44,095 nt of DNA from Bacteroidia bacterium. Lineage in GTDB: Bacteria > Bacteroidota > Bacteroidia > B-17B0 > Aurantibacillaceae. The stretch spans positions 1 to 44,095 of the forward strand of contig JANYIQ010000169.1 in the NCBI GenBank assembly GCA_025362575.1, in the 5' to 3' direction. Position 1 is the first letter of the stretch. Every line of letters begins with the position of its first letter. The notes under the pieces were generated by a model. It saw only the letters and a list, made by a program, of their open reading frames with translations. It had not been told where the DNA came from and ran no database searches. Below, one piece after another: positions 20,331 through 30,139 of this stretch. The position numbers were made by a program, and so were the translations under genes.

Positions 20331-20363
20331 GGCATACCAGCCGTTCCGATAGCTGGCTCTGCC
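20331..20363. other. Two-part hairpin, unknown role
   Basis: GGCA (20331-20334) pairs with TGCC (20360-20363) and CCAGC (20337-20341) with GCTGG (20352-20356), around the loop CGTTCCGATA. It could be a structured RNA or a repeat-family member. It lies in the 510-base gap 20161-20670, which otherwise holds only a terminator and a candidate operator. Confidence 0.4.
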
Positions 20364-20563
20364 ATTCGACTCTCTTCAAAAGAAATCAAATGGATTTAAT
20401 CCTAGCGCTATTTCTTTTTATGAAATTGATTCCAATTAGAAATTAGGTAAGCAAAAAAAGATCTGCTAATTTTTTCAAAACAAGAATGTTACCTAAATCC
20501 ATGTTTTAAAAACACTTTCATTTTTAACAACGACATCATTTAATTTTTTAATAATTCTAAAAA

Positions 20564-20578
20564 TGAGAATCGTTCTCC
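20564..20578. promoter_or_regulatory. Candidate Fur-type operator upstream of the DUF3494 operon
   Basis: TGAGAATCGTTCTCC, with the perfect inverted pair GAGAA-TCG-TTCTC, resembles the 7-1-7 Fur box (TGAtAAT-n-ATTaTCA). It lies 93 bases before the first possible start codon. Confidence 0.35.
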
Positions 20579-20670
20579 TTTTGCCATAAAAAACTACTAT
20601 CCAGTGAATAATATAAATAATAACATTCATTTTATAAGTTTTTGATTTATAAACTTGGGAGATTTGTCAC

Positions 20671-23600
20671 ATGAAAATTAATTCATACATAAATTTTAGT
20701 ACCATGAAAATTAAGATAGTGAATATACTGACTGCGGGTCTTTTATTTTTAGCACCGGCCATAAGTTTGGCACAAGCTCCTGCGCTAGGAACTGCAGCAA
20801 ATTTTGTTCTCTTCTCTTCAGTGGGAGCGGTTACAAATTCAGGAATAACTTACATGACACATTTAACAGGACATGTTGGCGCAAACAGTGGAGCCATTAG
20901 TGGTTTCGGGAACGTTGATGGAAATATGTATCCCGGTGGGCCTCAAAGCGCACAGTGTGCTACTGATCTATTGATCGCTTATAATCAATTAAATGCAACG
21001 GTGCCTTCTTTCTTTCCGGCTCCATTGCTTGGTAACGGTCAGATCCTTACTGCAGGTGTATATTCAATTTCGGCGCCTGCTACTTTGAATCTGAATCTAA
21101 CATTAGATGCCTTAGGAAATCCTAATGCTGTTTTTATTTTTCAGATCCAGGGATCTTTTTCAACAAATACTTCTTCTAAAGTAAAATTAGTAAACGGTGC
21201 TAAGGCATGTAATGTGTTTTGGAAAGTAGAAGGTTTAGTTAGTATGGCGCCCGGAACACATATGAAAGGAACTGTCATTGCAAATAATGCTGCAATTAAC
21301 ATGACCGCCGGTGATACTTTAGAAGGCAGAGCGCTTTCTACAAATGACGCTGTTTCGGTGAACACAACTTTAGGTTACATACCCATTGGTTGCGGTAGCC
21401 CTTTATTGACTGGTCCTGTTGCTCCCAATCTTGCAACCACAGCTTGTTACGCCTTATTTTCAACGAATGGTCCGGTTTCAAATGTTGGCGCAACTAATGT
21501 TGTTGGTGATATTGGGACGAACAACGGTTCAACCACCGGATATAGCACATTAACTACAACAGGTACAATACATCCAATTCCTGACGGCTCTACATCACAA
21601 TGTGCAACCGATCTTGGAGTAGTATATAATTATTTGAATACATTAGCTACAGATATTACTTTATTATTTCCTGCACAATTTGGAAACAATCTTGTACTTA
21701 CGCCTCATACTTATTTAATGAATGGTGCGGTAACTTTAACAGATTCTGTTTTTTTAAACGCACAAGGAAATGCTAACGCTGTATTTGTTCTGCAAATAAA
21801 AGGTGCTTTATCTGCCAGCTCGCTTTCAAAAGTTGTTTTGATAAACGGTGCGCAATCAAAAAATGTTTATTGGATGGTTGATGGTGCAGTAAGTCTTAAT
21901 ACAGGTTCTATTTTTAGAGGAACTATTATTTGTAATAATGCTGCAATACTTTTTGCAACCGGTGTTACTTTAGATGGAAGGGCTTTAACTACAACAGGTG
22001 CATTAAGCACTTCAGCAGCTACAGTAACTATTCCTGCTTCAGTTAGTGTTATTTCACCACCTACAAATATAACAGCATGCGTGGGTTCATCGGCGAGCTT
22101 TACAATAGCTGCATCGGGTTCGTCTTACCAGTGGAGAAAAGGCACTACAAATTTAATTAACGGTGGAAATATTTCGGGCGCTACAACAGCAACCCTTACA
22201 ATTAATCCTGTTGGTTTAAGCGATGCCGCCACTAACTACAATGTTGTAATTACCGGAGCATGCGCTTCTAACTTTACTTCAACTAACGTTTCTTTAACAG
22301 TAAACCCTGCTACCGGTATTACCTCGCAACCATCCAGCCAGGTATCTTGTCCGGGTAACTCGGTAAGTTTTACAACTGCTGCAAGTGGATCAAGTTTAAC
22401 TTATCAATGGAGAAAAGGAACAGTAAATTTAATTAACGGAGGAAATATTTCGGGAGCAAATACTGCTACCTTAACTATTAATCCGGTAAGTATTACCGAT
22501 GCTGCAACAAACTATAACGTTATCGTTACAGGAGCTTGCGCGCCAAGTGCAACTTCTACAAACGTTTCTTTATCAATTAGCGGTGCGATCATAACCTCGC
22601 AACCTTCCAACCAGGCATCTTGCCCTGGTAACTCAGCAAGTTTTACCACTACTGCAAGTGGTACAGGTTTAACTTACCAGTGGAGAAAAGGAACAGTAAA
22701 TTTAATTAACGGAGGAAATATTTCGGGAGCAACTACTGCAACCTTAACTCTTAATCCCGTGAGTATTTCTGATGTTGCAACAAATTACAATGTTATTGTA
22801 ACAGGAGCTTGTGCGCCTAATGCAACTTCTACAAACGTTTCTTTATCAATTAGCGGTGCAAACATAACCTCACAACCTTCAAGCCAGGCTGCATGTCCGG
22901 GTAACTCAGTAAGTTTTACAACTGCTGCAAGCGGAACAGGTTTAACATACCAATGGAGAAAAGGAACTGTTAATTTAATTAATGGCGGAAATATTTCAGG
23001 AGCAACTACAGCAACTTTAACTATTAATCCTATCAGTGTTGCTGATGTTTCTTCAAATTACAATGTAGTTATTACCGGAGCATGCGCTCCTAATGCTACT
23101 TCTACAAATGTTTCATTGAGTATTGACAGTCCAAATATTGTTACCCAACCAACTAATCAATCGGCTTGCCCGGGAAGTTCAGTTAGTTTTGTTACAGCTG
23201 CAAGCGGTGGCTCACTAACTTACCAGTGGAGAAAAGGAAACATTAATCTTGTTAACGCTGGAAACACTTCAGGGGCAACTACAGCTACCCTTACTCTTAA
23301 CCCGGTAAGTGCTTTAGATGTTGCATCTAACTATAATGTTATTGTGATGGGATCATGTGCTCCAAACGATACGTCGATCATGGTATCGCTTTCTTCTGGC
23401 ACGGCAATAGTTGCAATGGCCAGCAGTAATTCTTCAGTTTGTGTAGGAAGTTCTATCAACTTAAGTGCGCAAAGCGTTACAGCCGGATCATATACATGGA
23501 CAGGCCCAAGCGCTTTCTCATCTAACTTACAAAATCCTACCATCGCAAATTCTGCAACAACAAACGCAGGTACTTATTCATTAAGTGTTGCATCTGGAAC

Positions 23601-23937
23601 ATGCGGTTTCGCTTCAACCACAACTGCAGTTATAGTAAACGATTGCTCAGTAACAGAATTTTTTATCCCGGAAGGTTTTTCACCGAACGGCGACGGAATA
23701 AACGATGTATTCTTTGTTAGGGGAATAAGTATTTATACTGAGAACCACTTTACAGTATTTAACCGTTGGGGAGATAAAGTTTATGAAACCGACAATTATC
23801 AAAATACCTGGAGTGGCAAAGTTACAACAGGAATAAGGATCGGAGGCGATGAATTGCCGGTAGGAACATATTTTTACCTACTTGATCTGAACAATGGAAC
23901 ACCCGTTTATAAAGGAACCATTTACTTAAATAGATAA
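20671..23937 (+). CDS. Ice-binding-like (2x DUF3494) adhesin with five Ig-like repeats, T9SS type-B cargo
   Basis: 1088 residues from the first ATG; an ATG at 20704 ([12 protein letters not shown]) gives a cleaner signal peptide ending SLAQ. Two DUF3494 beta-solenoid domains follow (about 38-238 and 255-455; each has '[24 protein letters not shown]' and '[12 protein letters not shown]' type strands). Five Ig-like repeats of about 91 residues run to about 905, each with '[28 protein letters not shown]'. Next comes one PKD-like segment, and then a CHU_C type-B sorting domain (about 990-1088: '[12 protein letters not shown]', '[10 protein letters not shown]', '[10 protein letters not shown]'). 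It should be a long surface adhesin; ice binding is only one known activity of the fold. First gene of the operon with PorP/SprF and OmpA proteins. Confidence 0.92.
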   Translation: MKINSYINFSTMKIKIVNILTAGLLFLAPAISLAQAPALGTAANFVLFSSVGAVTNSGITYMTHLTGHVGANSGAISGFGNVDGNMYPGGPQSAQCATDLLIAYNQLNATVPSFFPAPLLGNGQILTAGVYSISAPATLNLNLTLDALGNPNAVFIFQIQGSFSTNTSSKVKLVNGAKACNVFWKVEGLVSMAPGTHMKGTVIANNAAINMTAGDTLEGRALSTNDAVSVNTTLGYIPIGCGSPLLTGPVAPNLATTACYALFSTNGPVSNVGATNVVGDIGTNNGSTTGYSTLTTTGTIHPIPDGSTSQCATDLGVVYNYLNTLATDITLLFPAQFGNNLVLTPHTYLMNGAVTLTDSVFLNAQGNANAVFVLQIKGALSASSLSKVVLINGAQSKNVYWMVDGAVSLNTGSIFRGTIICNNAAILFATGVTLDGRALTTTGALSTSAATVTIPASVSVISPPTNITACVGSSASFTIAASGSSYQWRKGTTNLINGGNISGATTATLTINPVGLSDAATNYNVVITGACASNFTSTNVSLTVNPATGITSQPSSQVSCPGNSVSFTTAASGSSLTYQWRKGTVNLINGGNISGANTATLTINPVSITDAATNYNVIVTGACAPSATSTNVSLSISGAIITSQPSNQASCPGNSASFTTTASGTGLTYQWRKGTVNLINGGNISGATTATLTLNPVSISDVATNYNVIVTGACAPNATSTNVSLSISGANITSQPSSQAACPGNSVSFTTAASGTGLTYQWRKGTVNLINGGNISGATTATLTINPISVADVSSNYNVVITGACAPNATSTNVSLSIDSPNIVTQPTNQSACPGSSVSFVTAASGGSLTYQWRKGNINLVNAGNTSGATTATLTLNPVSALDVASNYNVIVMGSCAPNDTSIMVSLSSGTAIVAMASSNSSVCVGSSINLSAQSVTAGSYTWTGPSAFSSNLQNPTIANSATTNAGTYSLSVASGTCGFASTTTAVIVNDCSVTEFFIPEGFSPNGDGINDVFFVRGISIYTENHFTVFNRWGDKVYETDNYQNTWSGKVTTGIRIGGDELPVGTYFYLLDLNNGTPVYKGTIYLNR
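22030..23395 (+). repeat. Five tandem Ig-like repeats at DNA level (273-base period)
   Basis: The TGGAGAAAAGG word recurs at 22132, 22408, 22681, 22954 and 23227, giving spacings of 276, 273, 273 and 273 bases. The middle copies share long identical stretches around AATTTAATTAACGGAGG, so unit number could change by recombination. Confidence 0.85.
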
Positions 23938-23974
23938 GATAATTAAAAATTATTCATTATAGAAATTACAAGAT

Positions 23975-24907
23975 ATGAAAACATTTAAAAAAATAATAGT
24001 CGCGGTAGTTGCAACCATATGGGCCCTAAACAGCCAGGCACAGCAAGATCCAATGTATACACATTACATGTATAATACATTGATGGTTAACCCGGGTTAT
24101 GCCGGTAGCAGAGATGCTTTAACAATAACTGCACTTCATCGTTCTCAATGGGTAAATTTTAAAGGAGCACCTGTTGTTCAATCTTTAACCATGCACTCCC
24201 CGATCATTAACGAACATATCGGAATTGGTTTATCAGTTCTAAATGATAAGATCGGCCCCAGCAACCGCACTTCTATCTTTGCTGATTTTGCATACCGCAT
24301 GAATCTGACCAAGAAGTCAAAATTGGCTTTAGGTTTAAGCGCTGGAGCAAATATTTTTCAGGGCAATTTAAGTTCACTGCAATTAGATCAACAAAGTGAT
24401 CCTGCTTTCCAATACAATAGTACGAATCGGGTATTACCAAACTTTGGATTTGGAGCTTATTATTCAAGAGAACGTTTTTACGCCGGGATCTCAGTACCGG
24501 GTTTAATACAAAATAATTATTCTGCGATCACAGCTACTAATTTAACAGGAGCAGAACAAAGACACTACTTTTTTATAATGGGTGGTGTAATTAATTTAGG
24601 CGAAAATCTTGCTTTTAAACCTACTACTTTAGTGAAAGCCACTCCCGGAGCACCAGTACAAGCTGACCTTACCGCTTCTTTTATCATTTTTAAAAAATTG
24701 ATGCTTGGAGCTATGTATCGCACAGGTGATTCTTTCGGAGGTTTGATAGGATTCAACATTACAGATCAACTCTACGCGGGTTACTCTTACGACTATTCGT
24801 ATGGATTAAGAACGGGAAGGTATAATTCCGGAAGTCATGAGATCTGCTTACGTTACGATTTTATTTTCTTCAGCAAAAAACAAATACATACACCACGACA
24901 TTTTTAA
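23975..24907 (+). CDS. PorP/SprF family T9SS membrane protein
   Basis: 310 residues. Signal peptide about 1-22 (SQAQ), then the family's opening QDPMYTHYMYNTLMVNPGYAGS and 'LTALHRSQWVNFKGAP' type strands, ending in an outer-membrane barrel pattern (YAGYSYDYS ... HEICLRYDF). PorP/SprF proteins are linked to T9SS; SprF is needed for secretion of the type-B cargo SprB in Flavobacterium johnsoniae (established). Here it follows the type-B cargo gene by 37 bases and precedes the OmpA gene by 27 bases, so it is probably the dedicated partner of that cargo. Confidence 0.95.
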   Translation: MKTFKKIIVAVVATIWALNSQAQQDPMYTHYMYNTLMVNPGYAGSRDALTITALHRSQWVNFKGAPVVQSLTMHSPIINEHIGIGLSVLNDKIGPSNRTSIFADFAYRMNLTKKSKLALGLSAGANIFQGNLSSLQLDQQSDPAFQYNSTNRVLPNFGFGAYYSRERFYAGISVPGLIQNNYSAITATNLTGAEQRHYFFIMGGVINLGENLAFKPTTLVKATPGAPVQADLTASFIIFKKLMLGAMYRTGDSFGGLIGFNITDQLYAGYSYDYSYGLRTGRYNSGSHEICLRYDFIFFSKKQIHTPRHF

Positions 24908-24934
24908 TCAAACAAGATCATTAAAATAAAAAAT

Positions 24935-26902
24935 ATGAAATCATTAATTTTTACAATCACTTTATGCATTGCTGTTAGCATTAACGTCTTTGCAGCCAAC
25001 AAATCCGGCAAGGAATTGAAAGGCGACAAATTTTATTTTATTTACGCTTTTGATAAAGCAATTGAATCCTACAAGCATTCGAAAGAATTGACCGTGGAGG
25101 GTCAACGTCGTTTAGCTAAAAGTTACTTTAACATCAACAAGTATACTGAATCAGAAATTGCCTATGCAAAACTTGTAACCATGCCTGACTGTAATTTATC
25201 TGAAGATTATTTTAATTATGCCATGATCTTAAAAAGCAATGGCAAGTATGATGAATCCAATACATGGATGGATAAGTACAAAAATCTTAAACCAAACGAC
25301 CTGCGTTCGGTAGATTATGATGGCAATAAAGCTAACATGAGTAATTTAAAAACGGATGATGGAAAATACAAGATAAATGCGTTGGATTTGAATACAACTG
25401 CCCAGGATTTTGGAACTTCTTATTATAAAAATTCTATTGTTTTTGCATCAAGTCGTTCCAATGCGAAAATGATCGCACGCAAATCAAACTGGAACGGCGA
25501 ACCGTATTTAGACATCTACATTTCAGAAATGGACGGCGATCAATTAAAAAAACCATCGGTATTAGCCCGAAAATTAGATGGCAAAATGCATGATGGCCCA
25601 GTTAGTTTTACTAAAGACGGCAATTACGCAGCCTTTACTAAAAACAACTATGACCTTTCTAAAAAAGAGAAGGTAGTTAGCCTTGAAATATTTTTCACAA
25701 ACAACACAACCGGTAAATGGTCGAAAGAGGAACCTTTTTACCTGAACAATAAAGATTATTCGGTTGGTCACCCTAGTTTAAATGCTAACGGAACGGTTAT
25801 GTATTTTGTAAGTGATATGCCGGGAGGTTTTGGTGGAACAGATATTTATAAAGTAACGAAAGACGAAAAAGGAACCTGGGGAAAAGCAGAGAACATGGGA
25901 ACAAAAATAAATACCGAAGGAGATGAAGTGTTTCCGTTCTTTGAAGAAACCAATGAAGTATTATTTTTCTCCTCTAACGGACGTTTCGGCCTTGGCGGAC
26001 TTGATATTTTTATTTGTCCTACCCATGGTTCTAAATTAGGCATAACTTATAATGCGGGTTTCCCTTTAAATACACAATACGACGATTACGCTGCTATTGC
26101 AAATACAACAACCAACAAAGGTTATTTTTCTTCTGACAGAACCGGTGGAAGTGGTTCTGATGATATTTATGCTTTCGATCTTTTAAAACCTTTGAACATT
26201 GGTAAAAAAATAAAAGGTATCGCTAAAGACAAAGACTCAAAAGCAATTCCAAACACCTTCATTACTTTATTCGATGATAAAGGTGTGGTAATGGATACTG
26301 TGACAACAAATTCGGATGGCGCATTTACTTTTTTAGTGGCTACTGATAAAAAATTCGCATTAACCGGAAAAAAGGAAAAATACAGTGAAGGAAAGACAGA
26401 AGTATCTACCAGCGAAAAAGATTACGTTGTTAATGCCGATGTTACTTTACTGAGTAAAGAAGAAGCCATCGCCAAAAAAATAGAAGTTGGAGCTGACTTA
26501 GGAAAAATTGTAGAAGCGAGTAATACATTCACAGGAGATTTTAAAACTGAAACCGTTTATTTTGACCTTGATAAGTTTGATCTTCGCCCTGATGCGGTAA
26601 CCGAATTAGCTAAGATCGTTAAAGTGATGAATGATCATCCGAATATCGTTGTTGAACTGAGATCGTATTCAGATTGCCGCGCCAGTAAAGAATATAATCA
26701 GGCACTATCTGAAAGAAGAGCTAAAGTATCGGCATGGTATATCAAATCAAGAATTACAAAACCGGAACGTATAACATCTAAAGGCTTTGGCGAATCCAAC
26801 CCTGTTAATGGATGTTCTTGTGAAGGAACTGTTATTTCAAACTGTTCTGACGAAGAGTTCCAGAAGAACCGACGTACTGAATTCATTATCTTAAAGAAAT
26901 AA
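24935..26902 (+). CDS. TPR/PD40/OmpA-family envelope protein (PorE-like)
   Basis: 655 residues. Signal peptide about 1-20 (VFAA). TPR-like helices about 25-130, then WD40-like PD40 blades (about 160-425; 'HPSLNANGTVMYFVSDMPGGFGG', 'PFFEETNEVLFFSSNG'). A carboxypeptidase-regulatory-like domain follows (about 430-500, KGIAKDKDSKAIPNTFITL), then an OmpA peptidoglycan-binding domain (about 535-655, VYFDLDKFDLRP ... RASKEYNQALSERRA ... NRRTEFIIL). This is the architecture of T9SS-associated OmpA proteins such as PorE, which connect the outer-membrane machinery to peptidoglycan. Last gene of the operon; a strong terminator follows 31 bases after the stop. Confidence 0.92.
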   Translation: MKSLIFTITLCIAVSINVFAANKSGKELKGDKFYFIYAFDKAIESYKHSKELTVEGQRRLAKSYFNINKYTESEIAYAKLVTMPDCNLSEDYFNYAMILKSNGKYDESNTWMDKYKNLKPNDLRSVDYDGNKANMSNLKTDDGKYKINALDLNTTAQDFGTSYYKNSIVFASSRSNAKMIARKSNWNGEPYLDIYISEMDGDQLKKPSVLARKLDGKMHDGPVSFTKDGNYAAFTKNNYDLSKKEKVVSLEIFFTNNTTGKWSKEEPFYLNNKDYSVGHPSLNANGTVMYFVSDMPGGFGGTDIYKVTKDEKGTWGKAENMGTKINTEGDEVFPFFEETNEVLFFSSNGRFGLGGLDIFICPTHGSKLGITYNAGFPLNTQYDDYAAIANTTTNKGYFSSDRTGGSGSDDIYAFDLLKPLNIGKKIKGIAKDKDSKAIPNTFITLFDDKGVVMDTVTTNSDGAFTFLVATDKKFALTGKKEKYSEGKTEVSTSEKDYVVNADVTLLSKEEAIAKKIEVGADLGKIVEASNTFTGDFKTETVYFDLDKFDLRPDAVTELAKIVKVMNDHPNIVVELRSYSDCRASKEYNQALSERRAKVSAWYIKSRITKPERITSKGFGESNPVNGCSCEGTVISNCSDEEFQKNRRTEFIILKK

Positions 26903-26933
26903 AATTCTATTCCCAAAATCTATTCCCAAAACG

Positions 26934-26965
26934 GGAGAGTTCTTCAAAAGAACTCTCCTTTTTTT
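26934..26965 (+). terminator. Rho-independent terminator of the adhesin-PorP-OmpA operon
   Basis: Perfect 11-bp stem GGAGAGTTCTT / AAGAACTCTCC with a 3-base loop and seven T residues. The word CTATTCCCAAAA occurs twice just before it. Confidence 0.92.
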
Positions 26966-27006
26966 ATATGCCCCATCCAAACCAATAAATATTGCAAATA
27001 ATAAGG

Positions 27007-27039
27007 TTTGAAGTATACCTTTTTCGGTTTTTACTTGCG
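27007..27039 (+). promoter_or_regulatory. Candidate promoter for the second DUF3494 gene
   Basis: TTTG at 27007-27010, 21 bases, then TACTTGCG at 27032-27039 (TAnnTTTG with two mismatches), 16 bases before the ATG. The preceding terminator supports a separate promoter here. Confidence 0.35.
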
Positions 27040-27054
27040 CACCTTTGAGATGTT

Positions 27055-28701
27055 ATGAAAATACATTCAAAACTTAATACAATACAAATGAAAAATAATT
27101 TACTTATTCTTGCAACCACCTTCACTATCCTGGCGTCTACGGGCACCAGCATAGCACAAGCGCCTACTTTAGGCACAACCGTCAATTTCGTGCTTTTCAC
27201 AAGTGCTGGAGCAGTGAGCAACATAGGAACCTCACAAATAACAGGTAATGTTGGAACAAATAGTGGTTCAAGTACCGCTTTTGGCAACGTTAATGGACAA
27301 ATGCACGATAATGATCTTGTGAGCGCAGCAGCGGCAACGGATCTTACTACTGCATACAATCAATTGAATGGTACAACTCCAACTGCTTTTCCTGCGCCTT
27401 TATTAGGAAACGGAACAACCATGAATGCAGGGGTGTATTCTATTGCCGGAGCAACCACTTTGAATTTAAACCTTACTCTAAACGGACAAGGAAATGCAAA
27501 CGCTGTATTTATTTTTAAAATACAAGGTTCTTTTTCTGCTAACGCAGGTGCCAGGGTTATTCTAACAAATGGAGTTAAAGCATGTAATGTGTTTTGGAAA
27601 ATTGAAGGTTTAGTTAGTATGGCAGCAGGATCAACAATGCGTGGAACAATTATCGCTAACAATGCAGCTATTAACATGAACGCACAAGATACGTTAGAAG
27701 GAAGAGCGCTTTCTATAAATGGAGCAGTTACCGTTAACGGGGTTATGGCTTATACACCTATTGGTTGTGGAAGTCCAGTTCTTACAGGCCCGGCGGCACC
27801 TAATTTAGCGTCTACCGGTTGTTATGCAATATTTTCTGCTAATGGACCTGTTACTAATACAGGTATTACTTCAGCTATTGGTGATGTTGGAACAAATGTT
27901 GGATTATGCACAGGGTTTAATACCTTAACTATTGCAGGTACTGTACACCCTATTCCTGATGGAAGTACTGCTGCTTGTGCTGCAGATCTTCTAAATATTT
28001 ACAATTATTTAAATACATTGCCTTCTGATATTGAATTATTATATCCGGCGCAATTCGGTGGTAATTTAGTACTCACACCACATACTTACATAATGAAAGC
28101 TGCTACTACTTTAACGGATACACTTTTTCTAAACGGATTGAATAATCCAAATGCTGTATTTGTTATTCAAATTAACGGGTCACTTTCAACAAGCACCTAT
28201 GCAAAAGTAATTTTAAAAAATGGTACTCAGGCAAAAAACGTATACTGGAAAGTTGATGGAGCAGTTAATATTAATAATTATTCCGTTTTTAAAGGAACGA
28301 TCGTTGCTAATAATGGAGCAATAGCGTTAAATACAGGTGTTAATTTAGATGGAAGAGCATTAACAACAAATGGTGCATTGGCTACCAATGCCTCTACTGT
28401 TAACATTAATGGAGCATGCGGGTCTTTAGGTTTTGCTTCTTTAACAAGTACCGTAGATCTTGTTAGAATAACACCAAATCCATTCAGCGCATTAATTAGA
28501 GTAACTTTGGTAGACGCCTCTTTGGTTAACTTGGCACAATTGAACGTTGTGAATGTATTAGGCGAAGTTGTTCTTACAACAACATTAACAAAAGAAGTAA
28601 CAAGTCTTGAAACAAGTCATCTACCTTCAGGGATCTACTTTTACAAAGTAACTGGAAATAATAAAGTGATTCAATCCGGTCGATTGATCTCACAACAATA
28701 A
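27055..28701 (+). CDS. Ice-binding-like (2x DUF3494) protein, T9SS type-A cargo
   Basis: 548 residues from the first ATG; an ATG at 27088 gives MKNNLLILATTF and a signal peptide ending SIAQ. Two DUF3494 domains (about 40-238 and 255-455) are close paralogues of those in the gene at 20671, down to shared phrases such as 'ACNVFWKxEGLVSMA' and 'PIGCGSPxLTGPxAPNLA'. The Ig-like repeats are absent and the end is a type-A sorting domain (RITPNPFSALIRV ... VLGEVVLTT ... GIYFYKVTG). The same passenger thus leaves the cell by two kinds of T9SS signal. It is monocistronic, bounded by terminators on both sides. Adhesion or matrix function is inferred. Confidence 0.92.
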   Translation: MKIHSKLNTIQMKNNLLILATTFTILASTGTSIAQAPTLGTTVNFVLFTSAGAVSNIGTSQITGNVGTNSGSSTAFGNVNGQMHDNDLVSAAAATDLTTAYNQLNGTTPTAFPAPLLGNGTTMNAGVYSIAGATTLNLNLTLNGQGNANAVFIFKIQGSFSANAGARVILTNGVKACNVFWKIEGLVSMAAGSTMRGTIIANNAAINMNAQDTLEGRALSINGAVTVNGVMAYTPIGCGSPVLTGPAAPNLASTGCYAIFSANGPVTNTGITSAIGDVGTNVGLCTGFNTLTIAGTVHPIPDGSTAACAADLLNIYNYLNTLPSDIELLYPAQFGGNLVLTPHTYIMKAATTLTDTLFLNGLNNPNAVFVIQINGSLSTSTYAKVILKNGTQAKNVYWKVDGAVNINNYSVFKGTIVANNGAIALNTGVNLDGRALTTNGALATNASTVNINGACGSLGFASLTSTVDLVRITPNPFSALIRVTLVDASLVNLAQLNVVNVLGEVVLTTTLTKEVTSLETSHLPSGIYFYKVTGNNKVIQSGRLISQQ

Positions 28702-28715
28702 AAAATAAATTTGAC

Positions 28716-28760
28716 AAAAAGATCCCCGGTTTAAGTATTAAGCCTGGGGTCTTTTGTTTT
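28716..28760 (+). terminator. Rho-independent terminator after the DUF3494 gene
   Basis: A long imperfect stem (GATCCCCGGTTTAA with TTAAGCCTGGGGTC, one mismatch and wobbles) with a GTA loop, followed by TTTTGTTTT. Confidence 0.8.
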
Positions 28761-28818
28761 GGTATCTTCCACAAATTAAGGTCGTGAGCTAAAAAACACG
28801 CTTCTCTTACCCTCAATA

Positions 28819-29040
28819 TCAAAAGAAGGGTACAATTATTTTCCGGTATACTTTATATAAATTCATCACTAGGAAAAGGATGTAAGCTTGTTGTTGAAAT
28901 CCCGCTAAACAAAAATAGTTGATCAGTTTTGGAAAATGAGATAGGCCATATTGTTTTGCAGTATTTTCTATGAACCTTACGTCCGTGAAGACACAGGATT
29001 TTAAGTGCGGAAAAAGCGATTCAAAATCTAATAAAACCAC
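28819..29040 (-). CDS. Possible small hypothetical protein
   Basis: 73 residues from a GTG start (MVLLDFESLFPHLKS ...). I recognise no family. A TATCTTTT element resembling a -7 box lies shortly upstream on the same strand, and a pair TACCC/GGGTA sits at its 3' end. It may instead be a chance ORF or a gene remnant in the 530-base gap between the DUF3494 gene and pgeF. Confidence 0.2.
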   Translation of the reverse strand: MVLLDFESLFPHLKSCVFTDVRFIENTAKQYGLSHFPKLINYFCLAGFQQQAYILFLVMNLYKVYRKIIVPFF

Positions 29041-29232
29041 TAAAAATATTGGTCAAAAAAGATACAAAATCCAACATTTCAGCGCATCATAAAATAGCTA
29101 TGTTCAAAACCTACAGTACATTTATTCAAATTTAGCAAATTATTTCGGTTTTTCGGCTTTTTCTGAATGCAAAACCTCGTTACACCAAGGTTAGCTAATA
29201 CTTTGATCGCTACATGGACTGAAGATGGTTTT

Positions 29233-29946
29233 TCATTTTCTCATCCCTATCAAAGCATACATCCTCCCCGTTTTCCCGTTTTCTTTACGGTAAGAATAAA
29301 AAAGATCATTATTTAAAACGGTACAGTAATCAGAGACTTCAATATTATTTTCTTTAATTCCGAATTCGAGCAATTGATTTTTATTAGCTTTCTTAAGATC
29401 CACAAAATATTTTTGTTTCTCTATATTAAAGTATTTTTCGTCATCCTTAAAATGAATGGCTACTTCGTCGCCCACCTCAAAACTTTTTTCCCCAATGCAA
29501 GCGCCAATGTAAGCCAAACAATCTTCTCCTTTGGTTCCGTAATTTTTTTGCATTGCTTTTAAAGTCTCGGTTACAATTTTAGAAATGGTTCCTTTCCAGC
29601 CTGCGTGAATGGAAGCTACTGCCTTATTTTTTGTATCGTAAATTAAAACGGGCGTACAATCGGCTGTTGAAACACAAACATAAACTTCGGGAGTATTTGT
29701 TATAATAGCATCATAGCCCTCATCAATAATTGGCTTATTGGTAACCAAAACTTTATTGCTATGCACTAATTTACTTCCGGCCAATTGATCCGGTTTTACA
29801 CCAATTTGTTCTAAAAACAGATCACGGTCGTGACTGTAATCCGGACTTTCGGTATTTAAAACGTAACGCTGACTTTGAGCAGCAACTAAATTAAAGCCTT
29901 CGAATATTTTTGGAAAAATGACCATCCCTGCACCCAAAATTAGCAT
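29233..29946 (-). CDS. pgeF: Peptidoglycan editing factor / YfiH-type multicopper-oxidase-fold protein
   Basis: 237 residues from the first ATG; a second ATG seven codons later (MVIFPKIFEGF) is an equally good start. The family's metal-binding His-Cys-His set is present: H62 in VHSNKV, C97 in STADCTP and H114 in IHAGWKGT. The C-terminus has the usual 'FYSYRKENGKTGRMYALI'. Members are polyphenol oxidase/purine nucleosidase-like enzymes, and E. coli YfiH (PgeF) corrects mis-incorporated amino acids in peptidoglycan. It is divergent from the macroglobulin gene with 193 bases between. Confidence 0.93.
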   Translation of the reverse strand: MLILGAGMVIFPKIFEGFNLVAAQSQRYVLNTESPDYSHDRDLFLEQIGVKPDQLAGSKLVHSNKVLVTNKPIIDEGYDAIITNTPEVYVCVSTADCTPVLIYDTKNKAVASIHAGWKGTISKIVTETLKAMQKNYGTKGEDCLAYIGACIGEKSFEVGDEVAIHFKDDEKYFNIEKQKYFVDLKKANKNQLLEFGIKENNIEVSDYCTVLNNDLFYSYRKENGKTGRMYALIGMRK

Positions 29947-30103
29947 TCTCGATCCGATTTAACAAATTACAAGTCCTTGAATTGACGTGGCTTTCAAGGC
30001 ATTTTTCAACAAATATTCAAATTTTTTTATGGAATCCTTCAAAGCACTACATCTCAATATAAACAATGAAGCAGAGTAAACATACTTCATTGTAAAAACA
30101 ATA

Positions 30104-30139
30104 AAACACTAAACATCAAACATTTAAACATTCAAACAT
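30104..30139 (+). repeat. AAACATC-type repeat in the macroglobulin leader
   Basis: Successive words AAACACT, AAACATC, AAACATTT, AAACATTC and AAACAT run right up to the ATG at 30140. The same word family forms the heptamer repeat inside pbpC. Confidence 0.7.

Noticed and set aside
22030-23395. CRISPR-like regular repeats
   Set aside because: The 273-base units are in-frame Ig-like domains of a secreted protein; no short repeats with unique spacers exist in the window.
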